From: Listeria innocua
GTDB lineage: Bacteria > Bacillota > Bacilli > Lactobacillales > Listeriaceae
Assembly: GCF_028596125.1 (NCBI RefSeq)
Contig: NZ_CP117229.1
Location: 62,001-126,000 of the forward strand
DNA length: 64,000 nucleotides
Direction: 5' to 3'
Below the pieces are notes generated by a model. That model did no database searches. It worked only from the letters and a program-made list of their open reading frames with translations, and was not told where the DNA came from. The position numbers were made by a program, and so were the translations under genes. Of this stretch, positions 49,775-58,027 are shown one piece after another. Numbering within the stretch: the stretch's first letter is position 1; the number at the start of each line of letters is the position of its first letter.

Positions 49775-51509
49775 TCACATTCGCCTCCGTCCCAAGTTGT
49801 TTATTGTAAATATCAAAATAATAACCTTTTTCCGCTAATAAACTTGCATGTGTTCCACGTTCAATAATTTCACCATGATTTAAAATTAAAATTTCATCAG
49901 CTTCTTTTACAGAAGATATGCGGTGCGCGATAATAAAGGTTGTTGTATTTTCGGTGATTTTCTTTAATTCGCCTTGGATTTTCACTTCTGTTTCCATGTC
50001 AACCGCAGAAGTGGTATCATCCAAAATCAAAATAGATGGATTTTTTAAAAGAGCACGAGCTAACGATATACGCTGCTTTTGCCCGCCGGAAAGCCCAACC
50101 CCGCGTTCACCGACAATCGTGTCATAACTCTCTGGCATTGTCTCAATAAAGTGGTCGGCATCAGCAATTCGCGCCATTTTCCGGACATCTTCCATCGTTG
50201 CTTCGGGTGCTCCAAATGCTATATTACCTTCAATCGTATCGGAAAACAGGAAAATATCTTGCATCACCGTAGCAATGTGATTTCGAAGTTCCCGGACATG
50301 CCATTTTCGGGCATCAACCCCGTCAATTAAAATTTCACCAGAAGTCGGATCGTAAAAGCGACAAATCAAGTTGACGAGCGTTGATTTCCCTGACCCAGTT
50401 TCTCCCAAAATAGCCACCGTTTGACCCGGAGAAGCTTTCAAAGAAATATTTTTCAGAACGTCCGTATTTGGGTCATCTTCAAAATGAAAACTAACATTAT
50501 TGAACTCAACATGGCCTTGTAATGATGGCGCCGGTTTTTCAGCGTGGATAGGAATTTTAGCATTCGTTGCCATCATATCTTGAATTTTAAACGAAGAAGC
50601 GATGAAACGTTGTACGTCATTAATAAGCCAGCTACTCATGCGCATCGGGCCATTCAGCATCCATAGAAATCCATTAAAGGCAACTAGATCTCCCAGCGTC
50701 ATTTGTCCTTTGATTACTAAATAACCACCGAAAATAAGCGTGATAACAACTAGAACTCCAGCGAGCGAGTCAAGCACTGGCAAGTAGGCTCTAGAAACAT
50801 CTGCGGAATCTAAATTGCGTTTTTTGAAGTCTTCATTATGTTCGTGGAATTTCTTCATTTCAAAATCTTCCCGCGCGAATGCTTTTACGACGCGGTTTCC
50901 ACTTATATTTTCTTCTACCATTGAATTAAGCCGCGAAAAGCTTTCTCGAATTTCATAAAAAACTGGTTGTGCTTTACTCGACATTTTCATCGTTAAAATG
51001 GCAATGAGTGGCGTGATGATAACTAGTGCGAGCGTTAGTTTCCAGTCAATCGTGGCCATAATAATAATTGCAAAGCTAAACAGGAACACGTTTTCCAAAA
51101 TATTGTACGATACCCATGAAACAAAATGGCGGATCGCATCTGTATCACCAGTCATCCGCGCCATAATATCTCCAACACGCGTATTATTGAAAAAATCAAA
51201 ATCAAGTGACTGCAACTTTTTATACAAATCTTCCCGAATTTGAAAAAGGGAATTTTGCCCAATTCGCTCGCACATAATCTGATAGGAATAACGGCAAATA
51301 GTTCGAATAATGGTCGAAACTATCATGATTAAAAGTAGCGGGATAAGTAAATTCGGTTTGTTTTGATAGACAACATCATCAATCACTTTCCCGCCTAGTA
51401 ACGGATAAATAATGCTAATACCAGAAGCAATAAAAATTAAAATAAATACACCAACCATAAGTAAACGATATTTCCGGACATATTGCCAAATCCATTTCAT
51501 ACTCTCCAT
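49767..51509 (-). CDS. ABC exporter half-transporter (first subunit)
   Basis: 580 residues from the ATG at 51509 (AAAGGATG upstream; the ATG at 51533 has no ribosome site). Six-helix export domain and ATPase with Walker A GETGSGKSTL, signature LSGGQKQRISLARALLKNP and Walker B ILILDDTTSAVD. Here Asp stands where the catalytic Glu is expected (LDDTTSA), marking the degenerate nucleotide site common in heterodimeric exporters. It pairs with the second subunit downstream. Divergent from, and likely controlled by, the AraC-type gene at 51652. Confidence 0.92.
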   Translation of the reverse strand: MESMKWIWQYVRKYRLLMVGVFILIFIASGISIIYPLLGGKVIDDVVYQNKPNLLIPLLLIMIVSTIIRTICRYSYQIMCERIGQNSLFQIREDLYKKLQSLDFDFFNNTRVGDIMARMTGDTDAIRHFVSWVSYNILENVFLFSFAIIIMATIDWKLTLALVIITPLIAILTMKMSSKAQPVFYEIRESFSRLNSMVEENISGNRVVKAFAREDFEMKKFHEHNEDFKKRNLDSADVSRAYLPVLDSLAGVLVVITLIFGGYLVIKGQMTLGDLVAFNGFLWMLNGPMRMSSWLINDVQRFIASSFKIQDMMATNAKIPIHAEKPAPSLQGHVEFNNVSFHFEDDPNTDVLKNISLKASPGQTVAILGETGSGKSTLVNLICRFYDPTSGEILIDGVDARKWHVRELRNHIATVMQDIFLFSDTIEGNIAFGAPEATMEDVRKMARIADADHFIETMPESYDTIVGERGVGLSGGQKQRISLARALLKNPSILILDDTTSAVDMETEVKIQGELKKITENTTTFIIAHRISSVKEADEILILNHGEIIERGTHASLLAEKGYYFDIYNKQLGTEANVNG

Positions 51510-51651
51510 TTTTTCACATCCTTTAACATTCATATATCCATTTAGTTTACACTCCTAATTTCGAAAAAGAATGGTTTATATTCGCTGGAAGCATGGACAA
51601 TGTTATATAATTAAAAGATAATTGTAAGCGTTATATTTAGGAGGTGAAACG

Positions 51652-52497
51652 ATGCTGAAAATAAACACAACCACATTTAACCCGCAAATTTTGTATATAG
51701 CTAATTGCTATACCAACGAAGTACGAGTGGGCGAAAATCATCATCATGACTTTTTAGAAATCTCCATTATTTGTGAGGGAAACGTTATTTATGATATTGA
51801 AGGGGAGCGAGTCGCATTAGAAAAAGGGGATATGTTGATTTTTAATCCTGGTGTGAACCATTACGATATAACCGAACCTGGTATGACAAATGCGCAACTT
51901 CACATTGGTTTTCGGAATTTTGCACTGGAAGGATACTCGCGAAACACTTTCCCATTTAAAAAAGCCTTTTTACGGAAAAAAGAAGATGAATCTGCTATTT
52001 TATCCATTTCTAAACAAATTATAGAAGAAAAAGATGCTGAAAAACCTGGATATGACTTGATTTTGAAAGCTTTTGTCATGCAGTTAATTATCCATGTTTT
52101 GCGGGAAGCTACGCCCGAACAACTTGAAAATAATGGCGTGAAATTATCCACCGATGAGCAGCAAAAACAAATGCTCGTCAATGAAATTATTCATTATATG
52201 GAAAAACACCACACAGAAGATGTCTCGCTTTCGACACTCTCGCAAACAATGTACATCAGTCCCGCCTATATTTCCAAAGTTTTTAAAGAAGAAACTGGCG
52301 AGTCGCCAATTAATTATCTAATCAAAATCCGCCTGACACGTGCGGAAGAGCTACTGAAAAATAAAGATGTAACTGTGAAGCAAGCTGCTAACATGGTCGG
52401 CTACAACGATGCTATTATTTCAGTAAACTTTTCAAAAAATATTATGGCTTTCCACCATCAGAAAACTGGCGTAAATCAAGTTAATTTAAAATACTGA
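51652..52497 (+). CDS. AraC-family regulator with cupin sensor
   Basis: 281 residues, GGAGGTGA before the ATG. N-terminal cupin (~15-95) with HHHDFLEISIICEG and KGDMLIFNPGVNHYDI; C-terminal double helix-turn-helix (~180-278) with LSQTMYISPAYISKVFKEET and IKIRLTRAEELLKNKDVTVK. Such regulators usually sense sugars or small ligands. It is divergent from the ABC exporter by ~140 bases, so exporter control is the likely task; the ligand is unknown. Confidence 0.9.
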   Translation: MLKINTTTFNPQILYIANCYTNEVRVGENHHHDFLEISIICEGNVIYDIEGERVALEKGDMLIFNPGVNHYDITEPGMTNAQLHIGFRNFALEGYSRNTFPFKKAFLRKKEDESAILSISKQIIEEKDAEKPGYDLILKAFVMQLIIHVLREATPEQLENNGVKLSTDEQQKQMLVNEIIHYMEKHHTEDVSLSTLSQTMYISPAYISKVFKEETGESPINYLIKIRLTRAEELLKNKDVTVKQAANMVGYNDAIISVNFSKNIMAFHHQKTGVNQVNLKY

Positions 52498-52527
52498 ATG
52501 ATAAAAGCGGTATTTTGAAGGAAAATT

Positions 52528-52558
52528 AGCAGGTGTTTTTCGAAATGCCTGCTTTTTA
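52528..52558 (+). terminator. Terminator after the AraC-type gene
   Basis: AGCAGG (52528-52533) pairs with CCTGCT (52548-52553), followed by TTTT; the stem is short but with a clean T tail. Confidence 0.65.
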
Positions 52559-52633
52559 TTGGATTAAATTTTGCGATTAGTACTAAAAATGTATTAGAAT
52601 AGAAAAGAGAAATGGGAAGGGTGATGGGACACA

Positions 52634-53332
52634 ATGAAATTTCAACTTTATATTCAACCAAAGTTAGATATTCTTCAAGGTAACATTGTCGAATACGAAA
52701 TACTTTTACGCGACGATAGTGAAGTTCCTAGATTTCCTTTGTCGGAGTTAGAAGCTGTACTTGCGGACGAAGAATTATACCTTACATTTTGTGAGTGGTT
52801 TAGTGACGCTTTCTTTGATGTTCTAAAAAAATATCCAAATGATCGCTTTGCAATAAATATAGCGCCGCAACAACTTTTTTACATGGAAACGCTCCATATG
52901 TTAGACAAACTAAGAAGTGAGAGTCATCGTATTACTATAGAAATGACCGAAGATATTTTTGATGTTCCCGCTCATAAGCGACATTTAAATGCTGATGATA
53001 AAGATGCTTTTATTTTAAACAAAATTAAAATAATTCACGGCCTAGGTTACCATGTTGCAGTAGATGACGTAGGGTGTGGACTCAATAGTTTAGAGCGCGT
53101 ACTGAGTTATCTCCCTTACATAATCGAGCTCAAGTTCTCTTTGATTCATTTTAATAATATTGATTTAGAGGATTTACTTTTATTCATTAAAGCTTGGGCG
53201 AATTTTGCGCATAAAAATAACCTCGATTTTGTGGTCGAGGGCATTGAAACAAAAGAAACCATGGCAATCTTAGAAAGCCATGGCGTCTCCATTTTCCAAG
53301 GTTATTTAGTTAATAAACCATTTCCTGTTTGA
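52634..53332 (+). CDS. pdeD: EAL-domain c-di-GMP phosphodiesterase
   Basis: 232 residues, a stand-alone EAL domain. Metal and catalytic residues are kept: Glu in VEYEILLR (EAL variant), Asn in AINIAPQQL, Glu in ITIEMTEDIFD, both Asp in VAVDDVGCG (DDFG variant), Lys in IELKFSL, Glu in VEGIE and Gln in FQGYLVNKP. It should hydrolyse c-di-GMP to pGpG, lowering exopolysaccharide production. From memory lmo0111 was named PdeD. Cytosolic, no sensor domain. Its 3' end overlaps a convergent Crp-type gene by 31 bases. Confidence 0.88.
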   Translation: MKFQLYIQPKLDILQGNIVEYEILLRDDSEVPRFPLSELEAVLADEELYLTFCEWFSDAFFDVLKKYPNDRFAINIAPQQLFYMETLHMLDKLRSESHRITIEMTEDIFDVPAHKRHLNADDKDAFILNKIKIIHGLGYHVAVDDVGCGLNSLERVLSYLPYIIELKFSLIHFNNIDLEDLLLFIKAWANFAHKNNLDFVVEGIETKETMAILESHGVSIFQGYLVNKPFPV

Positions 53333-53997
53333 AAACTATCTATTTGATCAAGGAGTTTTTCGTGTGAGCTAATAGTAATCGGTTTTTTGGATGCTAGCAG
53401 CCCATTTACGAGTAATTCTTCTAATGATTCAGTGATTCGAGCGCGACTAGAACGGCAATAATCAGCTAAAAATGTTTGTGTGATATAGGAAGGTAAAACG
53501 ATCGGGCCTTCTGTTTGATGGAGATTCAGTAGTTCAATAATTTCCACAAAAATACGAGTCACTTTGATTATTGGTGGTTGATTAATATTTTTATAATTTT
53601 TGGCAGTAAATAAATATCTAACTATTACATCATCAAGTACCAGATGGAAGAAATGTGGGTTTGCATACAGGTAATTAAGGAAAAACTCACGATCAATGAA
53701 CAGCGCCCGCCCGTTTTCTAGTGCGCGAACACGGTATTCAGTAAGCTCTGGAGCCGTTTTTGTTTCGAGTAAACTTTCCATTCCAAAAATTGCGTTCTCA
53801 GAAATAAGTGCATTTATCATCCAGCGTCCTTCATAAGTAGGTCCCTCTAAAACAGCAGTACCTTCCAAAATCACGCCTATTTGAGGTGGTTTTTTTTCGT
53901 AATCTTTAAACGAATGAATAATATCTCCTTTTTTAAAAGACACCTTGCTAGAGTAATCGCTCGAAAAAATATCAGAAAAATCGGTAGTGTGAAGCAT
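53302..53997 (-). CDS. Crp/Fnr-type regulator
   Basis: 231 residues from the ATG at 53997 (AGGAG eight bases upstream; a longer frame starts at 54036). N-terminal beta-barrel (~15-120), long helix, and C-terminal helix-turn-helix with ITQTFLADYCRSSRARITES. Another member of the expanded PrfA-type family in Listeria, but less like the pair at 14724 and 35862 than they are like each other. Convergent overlap with the EAL gene by 31 bases may allow antisense coupling. Ligand and targets unknown. Confidence 0.82.
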   Translation of the reverse strand: MLHTTDFSDIFSSDYSSKVSFKKGDIIHSFKDYEKKPPQIGVILEGTAVLEGPTYEGRWMINALISENAIFGMESLLETKTAPELTEYRVRALENGRALFIDREFFLNYLYANPHFFHLVLDDVIVRYLFTAKNYKNINQPPIIKVTRIFVEIIELLNLHQTEGPIVLPSYITQTFLADYCRSSRARITESLEELLVNGLLASKKPITISSHEKLLDQIDSFQTGNGLLTK

Positions 53998-54145
53998 GGT
54001 TAAAACTCCTATACGAATGAAATTTTTATCTACCATTTAACTGTACTTCTATTCCTATGAAAAAGAAACTAAATCAAAGCTGCTGTCACAATTTAGACAA
54101 AAAAAAGACACTCATTCGCTACATTTGCGCAAAAATATATAATAA

Positions 54146-54168
54146 AAAGACTCTAGTGATAGAGTCTT
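54146..54168 (-). terminator. Terminator of the monocin repressor operon
   Basis: On the minus strand AAGACTCTA pairs with TAGAGTCTT and is followed by T-rich sequence. Confidence 0.75.
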
Positions 54169-54170
54169 CA

Positions 54171-54632
54171 TTAAAATTTCTTATAAACATCAATAGAGTT
54201 GCCAAAATTGATTAAATAATCGCCGCAATCATACATTGGACCATATTTTTCCGCATAATGAGAAACGGTACGGCGCAAAAATTCCTCGGTCACTTCTAAA
54301 AATTCAGCAACCTCGAAATACTCTTTTAAACCAAGATAAAAACAAGTAATGATGTCTTCCAGTGGAATTAATTCTTCGTAACCCTTGCGACGAGCAAAAA
54401 GTTCTTGTTTTTTATCTGAAAGGCTTTCTTGTTTTGTAATATTTCCTACCGTGTACTTATAATGCATCAATTCTTCCACTAAAATGCAACCTTTTTCAAT
54501 AGAAGATTTATCTTTACTTATAAAAATCATTCCATTCAAATATAAGCCAGGTAATTTGTAAGGCATTTTTTCTTCTCTAATTGTTACCTCATCTTGGTAT
54601 TTGTTTACCAATTTTTCGTACAATAAAATCAC
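54171..54632 (-). CDS. ImmA/IrrE-like protein with degenerate protease motif
   Basis: 153 residues; start overlaps the repressor stop by 4 bases. IrrE/ImmA-type fold: GLYLNGMIFISKDKS, then CILVEELMHYKYTVGN, where a metallopeptidase should have HExxH. Here the first His is Glu (EELMH), so only part of the zinc site is left. C-terminal helices with EFLEVTEEFLRRTVSHYAEK. ImmA proteins cleave phage repressors after DNA damage; this one probably still binds the repressor or its partner but may have lost or changed catalysis. Partner of the repressor at 54629. Confidence 0.75.
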   Translation of the reverse strand: MILLYEKLVNKYQDEVTIREEKMPYKLPGLYLNGMIFISKDKSSIEKGCILVEELMHYKYTVGNITKQESLSDKKQELFARRKGYEELIPLEDIITCFYLGLKEYFEVAEFLEVTEEFLRRTVSHYAEKYGPMYDCGDYLINFGNSIDVYKKF

Positions 54633-54964
54633 ATCCCGCGATGGAGTTTTTTCTTCATCTCTATATAAGCTAAAATATCTCGCATTTCTTCCTCTGTAAC
54701 ATCGTCATCAATATGGGCCGCAATCGTCACCGAGCGTTCGTCAACAGGTGGTAAATTTCTTTCAGGAAAAAAGTCATCTAATCGCTTGTTGAAGATTTTT
54801 GCAAGTTCAAATAAAACATCTTGATTTGCTTTACGGTCGCCATTTTCATAACGACTAATAGTTTGGCGGGTCGTATGAAGCTTTTCTGCTAGTGCTTCTT
54901 GATTTAGCCCTCGTTCCTCACGATATTGTTTTATTTTATTTCCTACAAATTTATTTAACTCCAT
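54629..54964 (-). CDS. C1-like repressor of the monocin cluster
   Basis: 111 residues from the ATG at 54964 (GGAGG eight bases upstream). N-terminal XRE helix-turn-helix (~5-60): IKQYREERGLNQEALAEKLH, TTRQTISRYENGDR. The C-terminal part is short (FFPERNLPPVDERSVTIAAH) with no LexA/CI peptidase domain, so induction must be through the ImmA-like partner or another signal. It is divergent from lmaD; three CACC(N5)GGTG-type sites lie in the intergenic region and overlap the rightward promoter, the layout of a lysogeny switch. Confidence 0.88.
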   Translation of the reverse strand: MELNKFVGNKIKQYREERGLNQEALAEKLHTTRQTISRYENGDRKANQDVLFELAKIFNKRLDDFFPERNLPPVDERSVTIAAHIDDDVTEEEMRDILAYIEMKKKLHRGM

Positions 54965-55010
54965 AATAATTGTCCTCCACATGTTTATGGCTCCAGTATA
55001 GCATTTTTAG

Positions 55011-55023
55011 CACCAAAATGGAA
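55011..55023. promoter_or_regulatory. Repressor operator-like site 1
   Basis: CACCAAAATGGAA, matching the core of site 2 with one degraded half. It lies just upstream of the repressor gene, where its leftward promoter is expected. Confidence 0.6.
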
Positions 55024-55051
55024 CTTTTTCGAACATATTTGTCGGATAAAG

Positions 55052-55080
55052 TTTACATGTAACCAAAATGGTGCTATAAT
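55052..55080 (+). promoter_or_regulatory. Rightward promoter of the lma/monocin operon
   Basis: -35 TTTACA (55052-55057), 17-base spacer, -10 TATAAT (55075-55080). Near-consensus sigma-A promoter reading into lmaD, with an operator-like site in the spacer. Confidence 0.8.
55061..55073. promoter_or_regulatory. Repressor operator-like site 2
   Basis: AACCAAAATGGTG: ACC and GGT arms around AAAAT, fully inside the spacer of the rightward promoter, where repressor binding would block RNA polymerase. Confidence 0.7.
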
Positions 55081-55125
55081 ATGTGTAGAGTTAGAAAATA
55101 AAAGCGGCTGATTTTGCACCGATAG

Positions 55126-55138
55126 CACCGAATTGGTG
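55126..55138. promoter_or_regulatory. Repressor operator-like site 3
   Basis: CACCGAATTGGTG, palindromic arms CACC/GGTG, downstream of the rightward promoter in the lmaD leader. Confidence 0.65.
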
Positions 55139-55180
55139 ACAAAGCTACTATATTAATTTATGAGATGGAAGTGGGAATGG

Positions 55181-55609
55181 ATGGATAGAAAACTTTTAAA
55201 AGAAAAGCAAATCCAACTAATTTTTCAACTGGAACAAGAAGAAAATAGATTTATTCGGAAACGTTTAATAGAAGAGTTGGAGTATTTTGAAGCACTAGGG
55301 GATAGAGAAAAAGGACTTTTAACGGCGGAACAAAAACTACTTATTTTAACACCAAATGAATACCGCGAACATAAAAAAACAAAGTCAGATGTAGAAATCA
55401 GCAAATTTATTGGAGTATCAAGGTCCTCACTTGCCGAATGGAAACGAAAAAACGGCTTGAATAGAAAAAAGCAACGACCAGTTCAGCAGGAGATGATTGA
55501 TGTATTGGCTTTTCATTTGGATAAGACGAAAGAAGAGATTGGCTCTTTACCGGCTTCTGCCATTGAGTGCCAGTATGAAGCATTCGTGATTAATGAAGCA
55601 CACAATTAA
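55181..55609 (+). CDS. lmaD: LmaD (antigen D), putative DNA-binding protein
   Basis: 142 residues from the ATG at 55181, which follows GTGGGA; the ATG at 55160 has no visible ribosome site, so the start is uncertain. Charged helical N-terminus (EKQIQLIFQLEQEENRFIRK), then a helix-turn-helix-like segment EISKFIGVSRSSLAEWKRKN (~70-89). First gene of the monocin operon, so probably an early regulator. Named from memory of the lmaDCBA locus of L. monocytogenes (lmo0115). Confidence 0.78.
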   Translation: MDRKLLKEKQIQLIFQLEQEENRFIRKRLIEELEYFEALGDREKGLLTAEQKLLILTPNEYREHKKTKSDVEISKFIGVSRSSLAEWKRKNGLNRKKQRPVQQEMIDVLAFHLDKTKEEIGSLPASAIECQYEAFVINEAHN

Positions 55610-55620
55610 GGAGTGATCAA

Positions 55621-56037
55621 ATGCAAGTTTTAGTTTTACCAGAAAATAAAGATATTAATTATATAAAAACTGTCCAAGAAGTGAAACGATTTTTTGCAGA
55701 CTTTCAGCGTTTCCGCGTGATTACGGGATTATCCCAAAAGCCATTTATAGAAAGTAATGGTTTACTAGAGACGCCACATTTTGGATCGGTGGCATTTTCT
55801 GCAAGGCATAACATAGAATTAATAAAGGAAGCGCGTTTGTTAGTACAAAGATATACAGAAATGTTAAATCAAATGGATGATTTATATCGAAAAATTTTAA
55901 TAGAGTGTTATGTGGAAAAAGAGAAAGATATAGCAGTAATGATGAGTCTGCCTTATGAAATAGCTCAGTTTAAACGTATAAAAAGACGAGCAGTTCTAGA
56001 ACTTGCAACAATAATGGGGATTTTAGTAAGGAAATGA
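55621..56037 (+). CDS. lmaC: LmaC, ArpU-like phage late regulator
   Basis: 138 residues, AAGGAGTG upstream. The C-terminal part ILIECYVEKEKDIAVMMSLP resembles the ArpU/sigma-70-region-4-like phage regulators that switch on late genes. Followed by a 276-base leader before the structural genes, consistent with activation of a late promoter there. Corresponds, from memory, to lmaC (lmo0116). Confidence 0.75.
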   Translation: MQVLVLPENKDINYIKTVQEVKRFFADFQRFRVITGLSQKPFIESNGLLETPHFGSVAFSARHNIELIKEARLLVQRYTEMLNQMDDLYRKILIECYVEKEKDIAVMMSLPYEIAQFKRIKRRAVLELATIMGILVRK

Positions 56038-56313
56038 TGATACTTTTTTGATATTTTACAGTAGCATTTTACCGTTAATATAAAAGTAAGCCAATTGTCC
56101 AGCAAGCGGATGACAATAAAAGCTGCGTCAGAATGAAGGTGCACCGATTTTCTGATATACATGAGGTTTTAAAAGAAATTTGTTTTTATTATTGGGTTTT
56201 AAATCCGTTGAGATAAACAAATATTCTATTTTTGGAAAGTAAAGTTTGGAGGAATAAATTATTAAAAATGGTCTTGACCGAATTTTACTTTCTATTTTTA
56301 AAGGAGTGAGCGC
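56038..56313 (+). promoter_or_regulatory. Leader between early and structural monocin genes
   Basis: 276 bases without a gene. Contains GAAAGTAAA (56235-56243) mirrored by TTTACTTTC (56284-56292) around a TTGACC (56273-56278) that could be a -35 box. This is a likely late promoter/activator region, but I cannot define it closely. Confidence 0.4.
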
Positions 56314-56706
56314 TTGGTGAAGAGTTTGAGCTTCGTGAGAGTTTTGGAAGCAGTGAGAACAATGCTTCAGGAAAAAGGCGGACTAGATGTTTCTATTGTA
56401 ATGCATGACCAAGTGGAATTGCCTTCAACGATGATGGAGATGATTGATCAAGAGGAAGAAGAGAGCCGCACTTCCTGGAAAGAAAAATACCGCTTTGCCG
56501 TTCATCATTATACAAATGAACTGGATTTAGCGGGTGTCGAACAGATTGATAATTTTATCCAAGCGGGTTTTAATTTGCCTGAAGGATACAAATTAATCGC
56601 AGTTCGTCATTTCGGAAAACAAAATTTAGTTAAAGAAAATACGTTGATTCATGCAAAAACTAGTTTTGAAGTAAGTATTTGTCGTGAATTAAAAGTAAAA
56701 ATTTAG
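56314..56706 (+). CDS. lmaB: LmaB, tail-like structural/assembly protein
   Basis: 130 residues, TTG start (AAGGAG seven bases upstream), directly followed by VKSLSFVRVLEAVRTMLQEK. Soluble alpha/beta protein; position immediately before the major tail protein is that of a tail completion/connector protein in siphophages, with LPEGYKLIAVRHFGKQN in the middle. From memory lmaB (lmo0117). Function by position. Confidence 0.75.
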   Translation: MVKSLSFVRVLEAVRTMLQEKGGLDVSIVMHDQVELPSTMMEMIDQEEEESRTSWKEKYRFAVHHYTNELDLAGVEQIDNFIQAGFNLPEGYKLIAVRHFGKQNLVKENTLIHAKTSFEVSICRELKVKI

Positions 56707-56718
56707 GAGGAATTATTA

Positions 56719-57231
56719 ATGGCATTTGAAGAAAATTTATATTGTGATTATACACCGGGAGCTGCTAAAGCGGTCGCGGGGAAAGACGTAATCTTAGCAA
56801 TTTTTAACGCAGCAGGAGATAAATTATTAGCGGTTGCAGGACAACAGGGTCTAACTGTTAACCGTTCAAAAGATAGTATTGAAATCACATCTAAAGATAC
56901 AGTAGGTGGATGGAAGTCTAAAATCGGCGGTATGAAAGAATGGTCTATTGAAAATGATGGTTTATACGTTGCTGATGCGGATTCTCATAAAGAATTGGCG
57001 AAATATTTCGAAAGTGATAGTCCGGTCTGTGTGAAAGTTATTAACCAAGCATCTAAAAAAGGTCTTTTTGGCGGCTTAGCTATTGTAGCAGACTACAGTT
57101 TTGAGGCTCCTTTTGATGAAGCGATGACTTATTCTGTAAAACTAGACGGAATGGGAGCGCTTGTTGATTTAACTATTACTGAGGGCGGAGATCAAATGCC
57201 CGGCGAAACACCAGCAGCACCAGCAGAATAA
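56719..57231 (+). CDS. lmaA: LmaA (antigen A), major tail tube protein
   Basis: 170 residues, AGGAGG upstream. TP901-1/phi13-type major tail protein: GKDVILAIFNAAGDKLLAVA, TVNRSKDSIEITSKDT, GWKSKIGGMKEWSIENDGLY. Acidic/Pro-rich end (PGETPAAPAE). It builds the tube of the phage-tail-like bacteriocin (monocin). It is also known as a Listeria antigen eliciting delayed hypersensitivity, hence the lma name. Followed by a hairpin that may set its higher expression. Confidence 0.88.
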   Translation: MAFEENLYCDYTPGAAKAVAGKDVILAIFNAAGDKLLAVAGQQGLTVNRSKDSIEITSKDTVGGWKSKIGGMKEWSIENDGLYVADADSHKELAKYFESDSPVCVKVINQASKKGLFGGLAIVADYSFEAPFDEAMTYSVKLDGMGALVDLTITEGGDQMPGETPAAPAE

Positions 57232-57235
57232 AATA

Positions 57236-57261
57236 GAAAGCCACTGAAATAAGTGGCTTTC
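57236..57261 (+). terminator. Perfect hairpin after lmaA (attenuator-like)
   Basis: GAAAGCCACT (57236-57245) pairs perfectly with AGTGGCTTTC (57252-57261); no T tail. It probably reduces read-through or protects upstream mRNA so that tube protein exceeds minor tail proteins. Confidence 0.65.
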
Positions 57262-57278
57262 CCTTAGGAGGAAAATAA

Positions 57279-57581
57279 ATGTTTGAAGTGAATGATACTA
57301 ATTATATTTTACGATTCAATAAACAAAAAGTGAAAACGGTGGAACTAACGTCAGGAATTAGTCTAGTAGCGGCTTTGACTGCAAATAAAGGAATTTTGAG
57401 TTACCAAGTGATTGAAACTCTTTTTGCTTCTGGACTAGTGGAAGAAAAAGGTTTAGTGCCAGTAAAACAAAAAGAAGCTTTGGAGATTTTTGATAAGTTA
57501 GTGGAAGAACAGGGCTTAATTTCGCTTAATGTAGCAGTTATTGAGAAATTACAAGAGGACATGGGTTTTTTGTTCCGTTAA
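57279..57581 (+). CDS. Tail assembly chaperone (G-like)
   Basis: 100 residues, AGGAGG upstream. N-terminal beta part (FEVNDTNYILRFNKQKVKTV), then helices (LTANKGILSYQVIETLFASG), the pattern of siphophage tail assembly chaperones. Situated between major tail and tape-measure genes. Its last codons contain the slippery sequence GGGTTTT (57563-57569) in the correct frame, so a fraction of ribosomes should shift -1 and make a longer G-T fusion. Confidence 0.82.
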   Translation: MFEVNDTNYILRFNKQKVKTVELTSGISLVAALTANKGILSYQVIETLFASGLVEEKGLVPVKQKEALEIFDKLVEEQGLISLNVAVIEKLQEDMGFLFR

Positions 57582-58027
57582 AGCAGATTGAGTTTGAATA
57601 TTTTGGCGCAGAGAACGAAGAATCTGATAGTGAAAGCAACCATGATTTTGACCTCGAAAAACAATTCGCGTTTTTCGTTGTTAATTTTCAAATGTCAAAA
57701 CATGATTTTGAAGCATTAACAGAAGTTGAGAAAAATTTCATCATGAAAGAATGGGAAAACAAGGTCATTTTTGAGTCTACTATGCTTCGAAATGCCGTCT
57801 TGAATGCTGAACAAAATCTCAATCGCAAACGAAATTCGCGTTTTATTGATTTGCATAAGAAGCGCCAGAAGAAAGCAGATGTTAATTATACAGTAAATGC
57901 ACTTCAAGCAATTTCTGAGAATGAAGCGCTTGAAGGTAAAGCGTGGATTGACCGGATTTACGGTGCAAATGGCCTACGCAGACCTAAAAATAAACAAGAA
58001 AGGGGGAAAACGAATGGCGGATTCTAA
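57279..58027 (+). CDS. Tail assembly chaperone GT fusion (by -1 frameshift)
   Basis: About 249 residues if translation shifts at 57563-57569: 97 residues of the G-like protein and ~152 from the -1 frame. The T part contains an acidic stretch (FGAENEESDSESNHDFDLEK), then FQMSKHDFEALTEVEKNF and a basic end. T has its own internal ATG at 57692 but no good ribosome site there. In lambda-like tails the G and GT chaperones coat the tape measure protein; the same arrangement here precedes the tape measure gene and overlaps its start by 14 bases. Confidence 0.75.
57563..57569 (+). other. -1 ribosomal frameshift site
   Basis: GGGTTTT fits X XXY YYZ in the zero frame (atG GGT TTT). In the -1 frame the reading continues without a stop to 58027. 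Position five codons before the G stop is typical. Confidence 0.8.

Noticed and set aside
57897-58013. N-terminal extension of the tape measure protein
   Set aside because: This part overlaps the chaperone frame and the ATG at 58014 has a strong ribosome site.
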